NCBI RefSeq assembly: GCF_000725485.1
Contig: NZ_JOAG01000015.1
Span: forward strand, 248,001 to 312,000
Length of the DNA stretch: 64,000 bases
From: Nonomuraea candida
Lineage (GTDB): Bacteria; Actinomycetota; Actinomycetes; Streptosporangiales; Streptosporangiaceae
Reading direction: 5' to 3'
In this document: positions 46,001 to 54,214 of the stretch, one piece after another
How the letters are laid out: every line of letters begins with the position of its first letter
Numbering within the stretch: the stretch's first letter is position 1
Notes under the pieces: generated by a model
The model's input: the letters and a program-made list of their open reading frames with translations, nothing else
What the model was told of the DNA's origin: nothing
Database searches by the model: none
Translations under genes and position numbers: made by a program

Positions 46001-46910
46001 CGTCGAGGCCGGCCAGCGCGCCCACGTCCCACGCCTCGTCGTCGCCTCCCGCGCCGGCGTCGGCGGGGCGCGCGCCGCCCGCCGCCAGCACCGTCACCAC
46101 CAGCGCGTCGGCGGCGCGCAGGGCGTCGAGCAGCTCGGGCTCGGCGGTGCGCAGCGAGGAGCAGAAGATCGGCAGGGCCCGGCCGCCCGCGTCCTCGATG
46201 GCCGCGCAGAGCGCCTCGACGAACGCGGTGTTGCCGGCCAGGTGATGCGCCCGGTAGTACAGCACGCCCACCACGGGCCCGCGCTCCGACCTGGCCGCCC
46301 GCTCCAGCCGCCCCCACGACGGGGTCGGCGCGGGCGGCGCGAACCCGTGCCCGGTCAGCAGGACGGTGTCCGACAGGAACGCGTGCAGCTCGGCCAGGTT
46401 GGCGGGCCCGCCGTGCGCCAGGTAGGCGTGGGCCTCGGCGCAGACGCCGCCGCTGACCGTGGACAGCTCCATCAGCTCGGCGTCCGGCGCCTGCTCCCCG
46501 CCCAGCACCACGACCGGCCGGGGGCCGGCCAGCAGCGCGTCCAGCCCGTCCTCCCAGGCCCGCCGCCCGCCGAGCAGCCGCACCACGACCAGGCCGACGC
46601 CCTCCAGCAGCGCGGGCAGGTCCTCGGGCAGGAGCCTGGCCGGGTTGCCCAGCCGGTAGGCGGCGCCGCTCGCGCGGGCGCTCAGCAGGTCGGTGTCGGA
46701 GGTGGAGAGCAGCAGGACGGCGGGGCCGTCCTCGCCGCTCGCGGCGCGCTCGCCGGGACGCGGATGGACGGCACGGCCGTCGTGGGGGCGCGGGTGACCG
46801 GTACGGCCGCCGTCGGGGCGCGGGTGGCCGGCAGGGCGGTCGCCGGAGCGCGGATGAACGGCACGGCCGTCGTCGGGGCGCGGGTGGTCGGTACGGCTGT
46901 CGCCAGGCAC
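43014..46910 (-). CDS. cobN: cobaltochelatase large subunit CobN
   Basis: A 1298-residue catalytic subunit that inserts cobalt into hydrogenobyrinate a,c-diamide. Family landmarks run through it: VLLLSTSDTDLLSAR, GVLYYRAHHLAGNTAF, VVMLSAYPTKHSRVGNAVGLDTP, MVHVGKHGNLEWLPGKSAG and YEYL-less SVWGTSAMRT near residue 960. It starts at a GTG with GGGAGGA upstream. The first 55 residues are an extra Arg/His/Pro/Asp repeat (HPRPDDGRAV type) in front of the normal N-terminus. It is preceded by its own cobalamin riboswitch. A local Ala/Pro/Glu-rich repeat interrupts the protein near residue 840, around 44390-44470. Confidence 0.95.
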   Translation of the reverse strand: MPGDSRTDHPRPDDGRAVHPRSGDRPAGHPRPDGGRTGHPRPHDGRAVHPRPGERAASGEDGPAVLLLSTSDTDLLSARASGAAYRLGNPARLLPEDLPALLEGVGLVVVRLLGGRRAWEDGLDALLAGPRPVVVLGGEQAPDAELMELSTVSGGVCAEAHAYLAHGGPANLAELHAFLSDTVLLTGHGFAPPAPTPSWGRLERAARSERGPVVGVLYYRAHHLAGNTAFVEALCAAIEDAGGRALPIFCSSLRTAEPELLDALRAADALVVTVLAAGGARPADAGAGGDDEAWDVGALAGLDVPILQGLCLTTGRTAWEENDDGLSPLDAASQVAIPEFDGRIITVPFSFKEIDEDGLTVYAADPERAARVAGIAVRHGLLRHVPPAERRLVVMLSAYPTKHSRVGNAVGLDTPASTVRLLARLAEAGYDLGEGFPGVAEQDGDALIHALIAAGGQDQDWLTEEHLAGNPVRISAASYERWYRTLPEELRAAMERHWGPPPGELFVHEGEHGTDIVLAALRAGNLVVMVQPPRGFGENPIAIYHDPELPPSHHYLAAYRWLSAEFGAHAMVHVGKHGNLEWLPGKSAGMSAACATDAAIGDLPLVYPFLVNDPGEGTQAKRRAHAVLVDHLVPPMARAETYGDIARLEQLLDEHATIAAMDPAKLPAIRAQIWTLIQAARLDHDLGLADRPHDSEFDDFLLHVDGWLCEVKDAQIRDGLHVLGQAPAGRVRVDLVLAMLRARQMWAGRETLPGLREALGLAEDGTAGLGAVDRAEAVARALVEGMEERGWAPEAAPEVARSVLARTAPQTAFAEAAPQVTEAAPARETPEVAEVPEAASESGPAGGHDVGLVTRVLAFAATEMVPRLARTTDELDHVLHALDGGYVPAGPSGSPLRGLVNVLPTGRNFYSVDPRAVPSRLAWETGQAMAESLLERYRADTGEWPRSVGLSVWGTSAMRTAGDDVAEVLALLGVRPEWDEASRRVTRLEPIPLAELARPRIDVTVRISGFFRDAFPHVVAMLDDAVRLVAGLDEPHEHNYVRAHVAGSGADERTATMRVFGSAPGAYGAGLLPLIDSRNWRDDADLAEVYAVWGGFAYGRDLDGVAARPQMEDAYRRIAVAAKNVDSREHDIADSDDYFQYHGGMVATVRALTGRAPAAYIGDSTRPDAVRTRTLSEETARIFRARVVNPRWLAAMRRHGYKGAFELAATVDYLFGYDATTGVVADWMYDKLTETYVLDPENQAFMAESNPWALHGIAERLLEAAERGMWEHPDPDVLRGLQEVYLKTEGDLEDDTSR
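46750..46905 (-). repeat. 30-base in-frame repeat encoding the CobN N-terminal extension
   Basis: About five copies of a 30-base unit (plus strand close to ACGGCCGTCGTCGGGGCGCG) code for GHPRPDDGRA-type decapeptides. It lies between the cobN start codon and the conserved first strand of the protein. Confidence 0.85.
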
Positions 46911-46954
46911 GGCGCATTCCTCCCTCGGGGTCCTCGCCCCGGTCGTGGGTGACG

Positions 46955-47120
46955 CGACGGCAGGAGTCTCCTGGCTCCCGGATCAGCGCTCACCCCGGCC
47001 TTCCCACCCGTCGCCGGGCAGTGGCCTGCGGTGGGGTTCGCTCCCCGGTCACAGTGGCGGGACCGCGCCGGTTTCGCACCGGCTTCCTCCCTTTGCCATC
47101 GCCTACCAGGAGACTACGGC
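46955..47120 (-). promoter_or_regulatory. cobalamin riboswitch upstream of cobN
   Basis: On the minus strand the aptamer is textbook: GGGAGGAAGCCGGTGCGAAA, then CCGGCGCGGTCCCGCCACTGT (GCCACTGT at 47051-47058), a variable arm, and the B12 box GGGAGCCAGGAGACTCCTGCC at 46958-46980. It ends about 45 bases before the cobN GTG. Ligand binding would block cobN expression. Its promoter must lie in or next to the divergent cobG start, but I could not identify it. Confidence 0.95.
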
Positions 47121-47159
47121 AAGAGCGGCCTTCACAGAACTGGCGTTACCATCCTCTTC

Positions 47160-48398
47160 GTGTCCATAGCCGACTTTTCCGGGCGGATGCGTCCTGACGC
47201 CTGTCCGGGCGCGCTACAGGTACACGAGGCCGCCGACGGTCCTCTCGCCCGGGTCCGCCTGCCCGGCGGCGCGATCTCCACCGCCCAGCTCCGCGAGCTC
47301 GCCGCCTGCGCGGACTGGCTCGGCTCGGGGGTGATCGAGCTGACCTCGCGGGCGAACGTCCAGGTGCGTGGGCTGCGCTCGCCCGCCGCCTTCGCCGCCC
47401 GCGTCGCCGCCGCCGGCCTGCTGCCGTCGGCCGCGCACGAGCGGGTGCGCAACATCGTCGCCTCCCCGCTGAGCGGGCGCGGCGCGGCGGGGGTGCTCGA
47501 CGTGCTCGCACTGGCCCGGGCCCTGGACCGTACGCTGTGCGCCCGCCCCGAGCTGGCCGCCCTCCCGGGACGCTTCCTGTTCGCCCTCGACGACGGCACC
47601 GGCGACGTGACCACCCTCGGCGCCGACGTCACCTACACCCCGTTCCCCCCCGCCGGGACCATGACCTCGCCGCCCGGGCAGCCCGGCACCGGCCGGGTGC
47701 TGCTCGCGGGCCGGGACACGGGGCTGGTGGCCGGCCCGGACGCCGCCGTCGCGCTCATGGTCGCCGCCGCCGGGGCGTTCCTCGACGAGCGCCGCGAGCA
47801 GGCCCCCGAGGACGCGACCGCCGCCTGGCGGATCCACGAGCTCACCGACGGCCCCGCCCGCATCACCGCCCGTGTCTCCGCCCGCCTGCGCGACCGGCCG
47901 GACGAGCCACAGGCCGCCCCGCCCGCGCCGTCAGTCCCTTCGGCGCGGGCGGTGGCGCGGCGGGCCGGGCGGGTCGGGCAGCGGGACGGGCGGGTGGCGC
48001 TGGAGGTGCTGGTGCCGCTCGGCCGGCTGTCCGCCGCCCAGGCGCGGGCGCTGGCCGGCAGCGGGCCCGAGGTGCGGCTCACCCCCTGGCGGACCGCCGT
48101 CCTCCTGGACCTCTCCCCCGCCGGCGCGGACCGCGCGGAGCGCGTGCTCACCGCCGCCGGCCTCGTCACCGACCCCGCCTCCCCCTGGGCCGGCGTCACG
48201 GCCTGCACGGGACGCCCCGGCTGCGCGAAGGCGCTGGCGGACGTGCGGGCGGACGCGCGGCGCTGGGTGGAGAGCCTCGACGCCGCCCCCGAGACCCCCG
48301 TCCACTGGGCCGGCTGCGAACGCCGCTGCGGCCTGCCGCGCGGCCCGGTCGCCGAACTGATCGCCACCGGCGACGGCTACCGGCGGCGACAGCGGTGA
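47160..48398 (+). CDS. cobG: precorrin-3B synthase
   Basis: A 412-residue protein of the sulfite-reductase-like CobG family: ELTSRANVQVRGL near residue 62, and C-terminal iron-sulfur/siroheme Cys pairs CTGRPGC and CERRC near residues 348 and 387. CobG uses O2 to form the gamma-lactone of precorrin-3B, so its presence means the aerobic pathway. The GTG at 47160 lacks a clear ribosome-binding site; an ATG nine codons later is an alternative. It is divergent from cobN and its riboswitch. CobH follows after 57 bases. Confidence 0.92.
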   Translation: MSIADFSGRMRPDACPGALQVHEAADGPLARVRLPGGAISTAQLRELAACADWLGSGVIELTSRANVQVRGLRSPAAFAARVAAAGLLPSAAHERVRNIVASPLSGRGAAGVLDVLALARALDRTLCARPELAALPGRFLFALDDGTGDVTTLGADVTYTPFPPAGTMTSPPGQPGTGRVLLAGRDTGLVAGPDAAVALMVAAAGAFLDERREQAPEDATAAWRIHELTDGPARITARVSARLRDRPDEPQAAPPAPSVPSARAVARRAGRVGQRDGRVALEVLVPLGRLSAAQARALAGSGPEVRLTPWRTAVLLDLSPAGADRAERVLTAAGLVTDPASPWAGVTACTGRPGCAKALADVRADARRWVESLDAAPETPVHWAGCERRCGLPRGPVAELIATGDGYRRRQR

Positions 48399-48455
48399 CG
48401 GCCCCCGCCGAACCGGGCCCACGATGAGGACCGACCGTCACCGAGAAAGGCAGAC

Positions 48456-49076
48456 GTGACCGACTACATCCGCGACGGCGCCGAGATCTACCGGCGCTCG
48501 TTCGCGACCATCCGCGCAGAGACCGACCTCACGGGCCTGCCGCCCGACGTGGCCCAGGTCGCGGTGCGGATGATCCACTCCTGCGGCATGACCGACCTGG
48601 TCGCCGACCTGGCCTGGTCCCCCGGCGTGGTCGCGCGGGCCCGTGAGGCGCTGCGCCGGGGCGCGCCCGTGCTGTGCGACGCCATGATGGTGGCCTCCGG
48701 CGTCACCAGGCGCAGGCTGCCCGCCGCCAACGAGGTGCTGTGCACGCTGCCCGACCCGCGCGTGCCCGGCCTGGCCGAACGCCTCGGCACCACGCGCAGC
48801 GCCGCCGCGCTGGAGCTGTGGCGCGACCGCCTCGACGGCGCGGTGGTGGCGATCGGCAACGCGCCGACCGCCCTGTTCCGGCTGCTGGAGCTGGTCGCCG
48901 AGGGCGCGGGCCGGCCGGCGGCGGTGCTGGGCATCCCGGTGGGGTTCATCGGCGCGGCCGAGTCCAAGCAGGCGCTGGCGGACAGCGACCTGGAACACCT
49001 GGTGGTGCACGGCCGCCGTGGCGGCAGTGCGATGACCGCGGCGGCGGTCAACGCCATCGCGAGCGAGACGGAGTGA
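48456..49076 (+). CDS. cobH: precorrin-8X methylmutase
   Basis: A 206-residue CobH/CbiC enzyme: [19 protein letters not shown], then [13 protein letters not shown] with the conserved catalytic-region His, [10 protein letters not shown], and [13 protein letters not shown]. It moves the C11 methyl group to C12 to give hydrogenobyrinate. The length is typical for the family. GTG start; the stop overlaps the cobIJ start (GTGA). Confidence 0.96.
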   Translation: MTDYIRDGAEIYRRSFATIRAETDLTGLPPDVAQVAVRMIHSCGMTDLVADLAWSPGVVARAREALRRGAPVLCDAMMVASGVTRRRLPAANEVLCTLPDPRVPGLAERLGTTRSAAALELWRDRLDGAVVAIGNAPTALFRLLELVAEGAGRPAAVLGIPVGFIGAAESKQALADSDLEHLVVHGRRGGSAMTAAAVNAIASETE

Positions 49077-50572
49077 GCACGATGCAGGGACGCCTGTACG
49101 GGGTCGGCCTCGGCCCCGGTGACCCCGAGCTGGTCACGGTGAAGACCGCCAGGCTGATCGGCGAGGCCAACGTGATCGCCTACCACGCCGCCAGGCACGG
49201 CCGCAGCATCGCGCGCTCGATCGCGCAGCCGTACATGCGGGAGGGGCAGATCGAGGAGCTGCTGCTCTACCCGCTGACCACGGAGACCACCGACCACCCG
49301 GGCGGCTACCAGGGCGCGCTGGACGACTTCTACGCCGACTGCGCGCGGCGGCTGGCCGCGCACCTGGACGCGGGCCGGACCGTGGTGGTGCTGGCGGAGG
49401 GCGACCCGCTCTTCTACGGCTCGTACATGCACATGCACAAGCGGCTCGCCCACCGCTATCCGACCGAGGTGGTGCCGGGCGTCACCTCCGTCAGCGCAGC
49501 CTCCGCCGTGCTCGGCCGGCCGCTGGTGGAGCGGGACGAGGTGCTGACCGTGCTGCCCGGCACGCTGCCCGCCGACGTGCTGGCCGAGCGGCTGCGCGAC
49601 ACGGACTCGGCGGCGGTGCTCAAGCTGGGCAGGACGTTCGGGAAGGTGCGCGACGCGCTCGCGGAGGCGGGGCGGCTGGACGACGCCTGGTACGTCGAGC
49701 GCGCCACCATGGGCGCCGAACGGGTCGCGCCGCTCAAGGACGTGGACGAGGACGGCGTGCCGTACTTCTCGCTGGCCCTGCTCACCAGCCCGGCCGAGGC
49801 CACGTTCGTGCCCGAGCCGGCGCGCGCCGGGGCCGGGGAGACCGGGGGTGAGGTGGTCGTGGTGGGGCTCGGGCCCGCCGGGCGGCCCTGGCTCACGCCC
49901 GAGGCCCAGGAGGCGCTGGCCGCCGCGACCGACCTCGTCGGCTACGGCCCGTACGTGGACCGGGTGGCGCCGAACCCGCGCCAGCGCCGGCACCGTACCG
50001 ACAACCGGGTGGAGGCCGAACGCGCCAGGCACGCTCTTGAGCTGGCCCGCGACGGCGCGCGGGTGGCCGTGGTGTCGTCCGGCGACCCCGGGGTGTTCGC
50101 CATGGCCAGCGCGGTGATGGAGGCGGCGGCCGACTTCCCCGAGGTGCCGGTGCGGGTCGTGCCGGGGCTGACGGCGGCGCAGGCGGTGGCCGGCCGGGCG
50201 GGCGCGCCGCTGGGCCACGACTACTGCGTGCTGTCGCTGTCCGACCTGCTCAAGCCGTGGGAGGTGGTGGCGGAGCGGCTGGCGGCGGCGGCCCGGGCCG
50301 ACCTGGTGCTGGCGATCTACAACCCGGCCTCGCGCAGCCGTACGTGGCAGCTCGGCGCGGCCCGCGACCTGCTGCTCGAACACCGCGACCCGGCCACGCC
50401 CGTGGTGATCGGCCGGGACGTCGGCGGCGAGCGGGAGAGCGTCACCGTCACGACGCTCGGCGAGCTGGACCCCGGGCAGGTGGACATGCGCTGCCTGCTG
50501 ATCGTCGGCTCCTCGACGACCCGGATCACCGAACGCGGCCTCGTCTACACCCCACGCCGCTACCCGGCCTGA
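49073..50572 (+). CDS. cobIJ: fused precorrin-2 C20 / precorrin-3B C17 methyltransferase
   Basis: A 499-residue fusion of two SAM-dependent tetrapyrrole methylases. The CobI half (residues 1-245) has [20 protein letters not shown] and [18 protein letters not shown]. The CobJ half (from about 253) has [34 protein letters not shown] and [15 protein letters not shown]. CobIJ fusions are standard in actinobacteria. I chose the GTG that overlaps the cobH stop; an ATG three codons later is equally possible. Twin hairpins separate it from convergent cobK. Confidence 0.95.
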   Translation: MSTMQGRLYGVGLGPGDPELVTVKTARLIGEANVIAYHAARHGRSIARSIAQPYMREGQIEELLLYPLTTETTDHPGGYQGALDDFYADCARRLAAHLDAGRTVVVLAEGDPLFYGSYMHMHKRLAHRYPTEVVPGVTSVSAASAVLGRPLVERDEVLTVLPGTLPADVLAERLRDTDSAAVLKLGRTFGKVRDALAEAGRLDDAWYVERATMGAERVAPLKDVDEDGVPYFSLALLTSPAEATFVPEPARAGAGETGGEVVVVGLGPAGRPWLTPEAQEALAAATDLVGYGPYVDRVAPNPRQRRHRTDNRVEAERARHALELARDGARVAVVSSGDPGVFAMASAVMEAAADFPEVPVRVVPGLTAAQAVAGRAGAPLGHDYCVLSLSDLLKPWEVVAERLAAAARADLVLAIYNPASRSRTWQLGAARDLLLEHRDPATPVVIGRDVGGERESVTVTTLGELDPGQVDMRCLLIVGSSTTRITERGLVYTPRRYPA

Positions 50573-50579
50573 GGACCCC

Positions 50580-50670
50580 GCACCACCACCCGGCCTGCCC
50601 CTCAGGCCCCGCACCACCACCCGGCCTGCCCCTCAGGCCCGCGCCACCACCCGGCCTGCGCCCGGGTCCC
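50580..50670. terminator. tandem repeated hairpins between cobIJ and cobK
   Basis: Three copies of a roughly 30-base unit (GCACCACCACCCGGCCTGCC...). The first two each contain the palindrome GGCCTG-CCCCT-CAGGCC (50592-50608 and 50623-50639). The duplicated hairpin lies exactly between convergent genes and should work in both directions. Confidence 0.7.
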
Positions 50671-50676
50671 GTGCCG

Positions 50677-51453
50677 CTACGCGGTCCGGACCCAGGCCGC
50701 CGCCGTCTCCACGCTGTCCACCAGGCGGGCGCCGCGCGGGAGCGGCGGCCGGTCCACCATGATCACCGGCAGGCCCAGCTCGCGGGCGGCGACGAGCTTG
50801 GCGGCGGTCATGGCGCCGCCGCTGTCCTTGGTGACCAGCACGTTCAGGCGGTGCTCGCGGATGAGCGCGCGTTCGCCCGCGACGGTGTAGGGGCCGCGGT
50901 CGAGCAGCACGCGCACGTGGGGCGGCAGCGGCGGCTCCGGCGGGTCCACCGACCTGGCCAGCAGCCACGCGCCCGGCACCGGCGTGAAGACCGGCAGGCT
51001 ACGGCGTCCCGTCGTCAGGAACACCCGCGCCCCACCGGCGAACTCCGCGCCCCGACCAGCCGCGCCCCCGGCGCCGTCGGTCAGGAGGGCGGCGGCGGCC
51101 TGCAAGGAGGCGACCCGCCGCCAGGAGTCGCCCTCGCCCTCCCGCCACCCCGGCCGCCGCAGGACCAGCAGCGGCACTCCGGTGGCCGAGGAGGCGGCGA
51201 CGGCGGAGGCGGTCATCCGCGCCGCGAACGGATGGGTGGCGTCCACCAGCACGTCGATGTGCTCGGCCAGCAGCCAGGCGGCCAGCCCCTCGGCCCCGCC
51301 GAACCCGCCCTCCCGCACCTCGCCGACCGGCAGGCGCGGGTTGGTGACCCGCCCGGCCAGCGACGACACCACATGCAGGCCGGGGTCGGGAGCCAGCGCG
51401 GCGGCCAGGGCCCGCGCCTCGGCCGTACCCCCCAGAATCAGGACGCGCCGCAC
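50677..51453 (-). CDS. cobK: precorrin-6A reductase
   Basis: A 258-residue CobK/CbiJ enzyme: VLILGGTAEARALAAAL at the N-terminus, IDVLVDATHPFAARM near residue 65, and late VTKDSGGAMTAAKLVAARELGLPVIMVDRPP. It reduces precorrin-6A with NADPH. It starts with GTG and overlaps the end of cobM by 16 bases; together with cobM, cobL and the oxidoreductase gene it forms a minus-strand operon. Confidence 0.95.
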   Translation of the reverse strand: MRRVLILGGTAEARALAAALAPDPGLHVVSSLAGRVTNPRLPVGEVREGGFGGAEGLAAWLLAEHIDVLVDATHPFAARMTASAVAASSATGVPLLVLRRPGWREGEGDSWRRVASLQAAAALLTDGAGGAAGRGAEFAGGARVFLTTGRRSLPVFTPVPGAWLLARSVDPPEPPLPPHVRVLLDRGPYTVAGERALIREHRLNVLVTKDSGGAMTAAKLVAARELGLPVIMVDRPPLPRGARLVDSVETAAAWVRTA

Positions 51454-52193
51454 GTCCGGTCCCTGGTGGCGCTGTAGAGGTGGCTGTCGGGGAACTGGGA
51501 GGCGGACAGGACGCGTCCGACGACGATCACCGCCGTACGGCGGATGCCGGCCTCGTGCACCCGGGCCGCGATGTCCGCCAGAGTGCCGCGCAGGATCACC
51601 TCGTCGGCCCTGCTGGCCCGCGCCACCACCGCGACCGGGCAGTCGGCCCCGTAGGAGGGCAGCAGCTCGGCCACGACGGCGTCGATCCGCTGCACGGCCA
51701 GGTGCAGCACCATCGTGGCCGCGCCGGCCCCCAGGGTCGCCAGGTCCTCGCCCTCGGGCATGGGCGTGGCGCGCGCGGAGGTGCGGGTCAGGATGATCGT
51801 CTGGCCGACGCCGGGCACGGTCAGCTCCCTGCGCAGCGCGGCCGCCGCCGCCGCGAACGCCGGCACGCCCGGGACGACCTCGTACGGCACCCCGAGCGCG
51901 TCCAGCCGGCGCATCTGCTCGGCCACCGCGCTGAAGACCGACGGGTCTCCGGAGTGCAGGCGCGCGACGTCGAGCCCGTCGCGGTGCGCGTCGGCGAACT
52001 CGGCGACGATCTCGTCGAGGGTGAGGTTCGCGGTGTCCACCAGCCGGGCCCCCGGCGGGCAGGAGCCGAGGAGTTCACGGGGCACCAGCGAGCCCGCGTA
52101 CAGGCAGACCGGCGACGCCTCCAGCCGCCGCAGCCCGCGCAGCGTGATCAGGTCGGCGGCGCCGGGCCCCGCCCCGATGAAGTACACGGTCAT
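51438..52193 (-). CDS. cobM: precorrin-4 C11-methyltransferase
   Basis: A 251-residue tetrapyrrole methylase: VYFIGAGPGAADLITLRG, CLYAGSLVPRELL, ARLHSGDPSVFSAVAEQMRRL and the QTIILTRTSARATPMP segment are diagnostic. The ATG at 52193 has AAGGAC at good spacing; a longer frame begins nine codons upstream but lacks a site. The ATG overlaps the stop of a 21-codon mini-ORF that bridges it to cobL. Confidence 0.96.
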   Translation of the reverse strand: MTVYFIGAGPGAADLITLRGLRRLEASPVCLYAGSLVPRELLGSCPPGARLVDTANLTLDEIVAEFADAHRDGLDVARLHSGDPSVFSAVAEQMRRLDALGVPYEVVPGVPAFAAAAAALRRELTVPGVGQTIILTRTSARATPMPEGEDLATLGAGAATMVLHLAVQRIDAVVAELLPSYGADCPVAVVARASRADEVILRGTLADIAARVHEAGIRRTAVIVVGRVLSASQFPDSHLYSATRDRTCGAS

Positions 52194-52255
52194 GAGACGT
52201 CCTTCCCGGTCACGGAGCACATGGGCGTCGCGGGCCGCCGGAGCGCGCTGGTCAT
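52190..52255 (-). CDS. 21-codon bridging mini-ORF between cobL and cobM
   Basis: Its ATG overlaps the cobL stop (TGATG) and its stop overlaps the cobM start (ATGA), so it joins the two genes without a gap. The 32 bases ending in each ATGACC differ at only four positions, including a copied AAGGAC ribosome-binding site, 62 bases apart. It therefore arose by tandem duplication of the original cobL-cobM junction. The encoded peptide MTSALRRPATPMCSVTGKDV has no recognisable function. Confidence 0.55.
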   Translation of the reverse strand: MTSALRRPATPMCSVTGKDVS

Positions 52256-53463
52256 CAGGCGTCCTTCCTGGTCACGGACCATACGGTGACGGGCATGGCG
52301 GGGCGCCAGCCGGTGAAGCCGCCCACCGGTGAGGCCCGCTGCACGGCCAGGCGCACCAGCTCGCCGCCGAGCCGGCCGTACCACTGGCCGACGAGGGCCT
52401 CGGACTCCAGCGTGACGGCGTTCACGACGAGCCTGCCGCCGGGGCGCAGCCGCTCCCAGCAGCGGTCGAGCAGGCCGGGGGCGGTGACGCCGCCGCCGAC
52501 GAACACCGCGTCCGGTTCGGGCAGGCCCTCCAGCGCCGCCGGGGCGCGGCCCTCGACGACGCGCAGGGACGGCACGCCGAGCCGGTCGGCGTTGCGTCGC
52601 AGCGCGGCGGCGCGGTCGGCCCGGTGCTCGACGGCGACGGCGGCGCAGGACGCGTGGCTGCGCATCCACTCGATCGCGACGCTGCCCGCGCCCGCGCCCA
52701 CGTCCCACAGCAGCTCGCCGGGGAGCGGGGCGAGCCGTGACAGGGTGACCGCGCGGACCTCCCGCTTGGTGAGCTGGCCGTCGTGCTCGTACGCCGCGTC
52801 GGGCAGTCCCGGCACGCGGGCCAGCGGCTCGGCCCCGGGCGCGAGGGCGCATTCGACGGCGATCACGTTCAGGGCGGAGCCGGCGGGGCCCGTCCAGGTC
52901 TCGGCGGTGCCCTGCCGCAGCGTCTCGGTGCCGGCGCCCAGGTCGGACAGGACGGTCATGGGGCTGGGGCCGTACCCCTGCCCGGCCAGCAGCCCGGCGA
53001 CCAGGGACGGCGACTCGCGGCCCGCGCCCAGCACGATGATCCGCCGCCCGGGCAGCACGGCGGCGTTCAGGGCCTGCGGCGGGCGGCCGACGAGGCTGAC
53101 CACCTCGACGTGCTCGACCGGCCAGCCGAGCCGCGCGCACGCCAGCGACACCGACGAGACGTGCGGCAGCACCCGCACGGCCGCCGCCCCCAGCAGCCGC
53201 ACCAGCGTGGAGCCGATGCCGTAGAACATGGGGTCGCCGCTGGCCAGCACGCACACCTCGCGGCCGGCGTACCGGTCGAGGAGCGCGGGCAGCGCGGGCA
53301 GCAGCGGCGACGGCCAGGCGACGCGTTCGGCGGCGCAGGCGGCGGGCAGCAGGCCGAGCTGCCGGGCGCCGCCCATGACGATCTCGGCCGTCTCCAGCGC
53401 GCGCCTGGACGGCTCGGGCAGCCCCGCCCAGCCGTCCGCGCCGAGGCCGACGACGGTGATCAC
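52255..53463 (-). CDS. cobL: precorrin-6Y C5,15-methyltransferase (decarboxylating)
   Basis: A 402-residue bifunctional enzyme. The N-terminal CbiE-like domain (VVGLGADGWAGL, VCVLASGDPMFYGIGSTL, SSVSLACARLGWP) and C-terminal CbiT-like SAM domain (LTKREVRAVTLSRLAPLPGELLWDVGAGAGSVAIEW near 240) are both intact. It methylates C5 and C15 and decarboxylates the C12 acetate. The GTG overlaps the stop of the oxidoreductase gene upstream (GTGA). Confidence 0.96.
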   Translation of the reverse strand: MITVVGLGADGWAGLPEPSRRALETAEIVMGGARQLGLLPAACAAERVAWPSPLLPALPALLDRYAGREVCVLASGDPMFYGIGSTLVRLLGAAAVRVLPHVSSVSLACARLGWPVEHVEVVSLVGRPPQALNAAVLPGRRIIVLGAGRESPSLVAGLLAGQGYGPSPMTVLSDLGAGTETLRQGTAETWTGPAGSALNVIAVECALAPGAEPLARVPGLPDAAYEHDGQLTKREVRAVTLSRLAPLPGELLWDVGAGAGSVAIEWMRSHASCAAVAVEHRADRAAALRRNADRLGVPSLRVVEGRAPAALEGLPEPDAVFVGGGVTAPGLLDRCWERLRPGGRLVVNAVTLESEALVGQWYGRLGGELVRLAVQRASPVGGFTGWRPAMPVTVWSVTRKDA

Positions 53464-53846
53464 ACGTTGCCCAGCACGCGGGTGACCCGGATCTCGATGA
53501 CGACCCGGGAGGGGTTGGCGCGGGGCGGCTTGTAGCGGGCCGCGTACCGGCGCTCGGCGTCGGCGACCTGGTCGGGCTCGGTACGCACCACCGCCATCCC
53601 TTCCAGCGTGGACCAGCGGCGGCCGTCCACCTGGCAGAGCGCCACGGGCGCGCCGGCGGCCCCGATGAGCCGGGCCTTGGCCGAGGAGCCCGAGGTGATC
53701 ACCCGGGCGATGCCGGTCGGCAGGTCCAGCGTCGCGCCCACCGGTGTCACGTGCGGCGGTCCGCCGGGGCGGGCGGTGGAGAGCGTGCACAGGTGCCGCT
53801 CCCGCCAGAAGGCGGCGAACGCGCCGCCCTGCTCGACCAGGTCCAC
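53460..53846 (-). CDS. PPOX-fold (pyridoxamine-phosphate-oxidase-like) oxidoreductase
   Basis: A 128-residue split-barrel flavin/F420-binding protein: FWRERHLCTLSTARPGGPPHVTPVGATLD, then SGSSAKARLI and RWSTLEGMAVVRTEPD, the pattern of actinobacterial PPOX-class F420-dependent enzymes. The GTG start was chosen for the strong GAGGAGG site. It is the first gene of the cobL-cobM-cobK operon and overlaps cobL, so an undefined redox step linked to corrin synthesis is possible. Confidence 0.82.
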   Translation of the reverse strand: MDLVEQGGAFAAFWRERHLCTLSTARPGGPPHVTPVGATLDLPTGIARVITSGSSAKARLIGAAGAPVALCQVDGRRWSTLEGMAVVRTEPDQVADAERRYAARYKPPRANPSRVVIEIRVTRVLGNV

Positions 53847-54214
53847 GATCCTCCTCGGGGTGTGCCTACTGGGGGCACTAGATTGTGACAGCCACCCCCC
53901 TGCCGCAACCGCCCAGCCCCACCCTTCCCACCTGCCGACTGCCCCTGACGCCGTGCGCGCGCCTTCACCGGTCGCCACGACCGGAATCGGCCGGCCTGCC
54001 GGCGCGGATCAACGGCGACGAGCGCGCCGAGCCCGAACGGCTTCCGCGGGCCCCACCCGCCTGTGTGGTACCAGCCGGGCGATCGGGTGCGCCTCGTCGC
54101 CTTGGTAGTCCTTACACCCCGAGCCCGCCTGCGTCTCGGGTGGCGGGGGGACGCCCTCCGGCAAGGGCGTGGCGGCCGGCACCGTCGGTATGGTGAAGGA
54201 ATGCCGCTCGTGTC
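53847..54214. other. divergent intergenic region between oxidoreductase and AraC genes
   Basis: 368 bases, GC-rich, no supportable gene. A 10-base direct repeat TCGTGTCATG at 54208-54217 and 54223-54232 overlaps the AraC gene's two possible ATG codons, 15 bases apart. No consensus promoter was recognised with confidence. Confidence 0.6.

Noticed and set aside
42690..46952. A 1420-codon open frame on the plus strand opposite cobN
   Set aside because: It is the complement of a real gene in very GC-rich DNA, where stop codons are rare in the mirror frame; composition is Arg/Gly/Ala/Val-biased with no domain.
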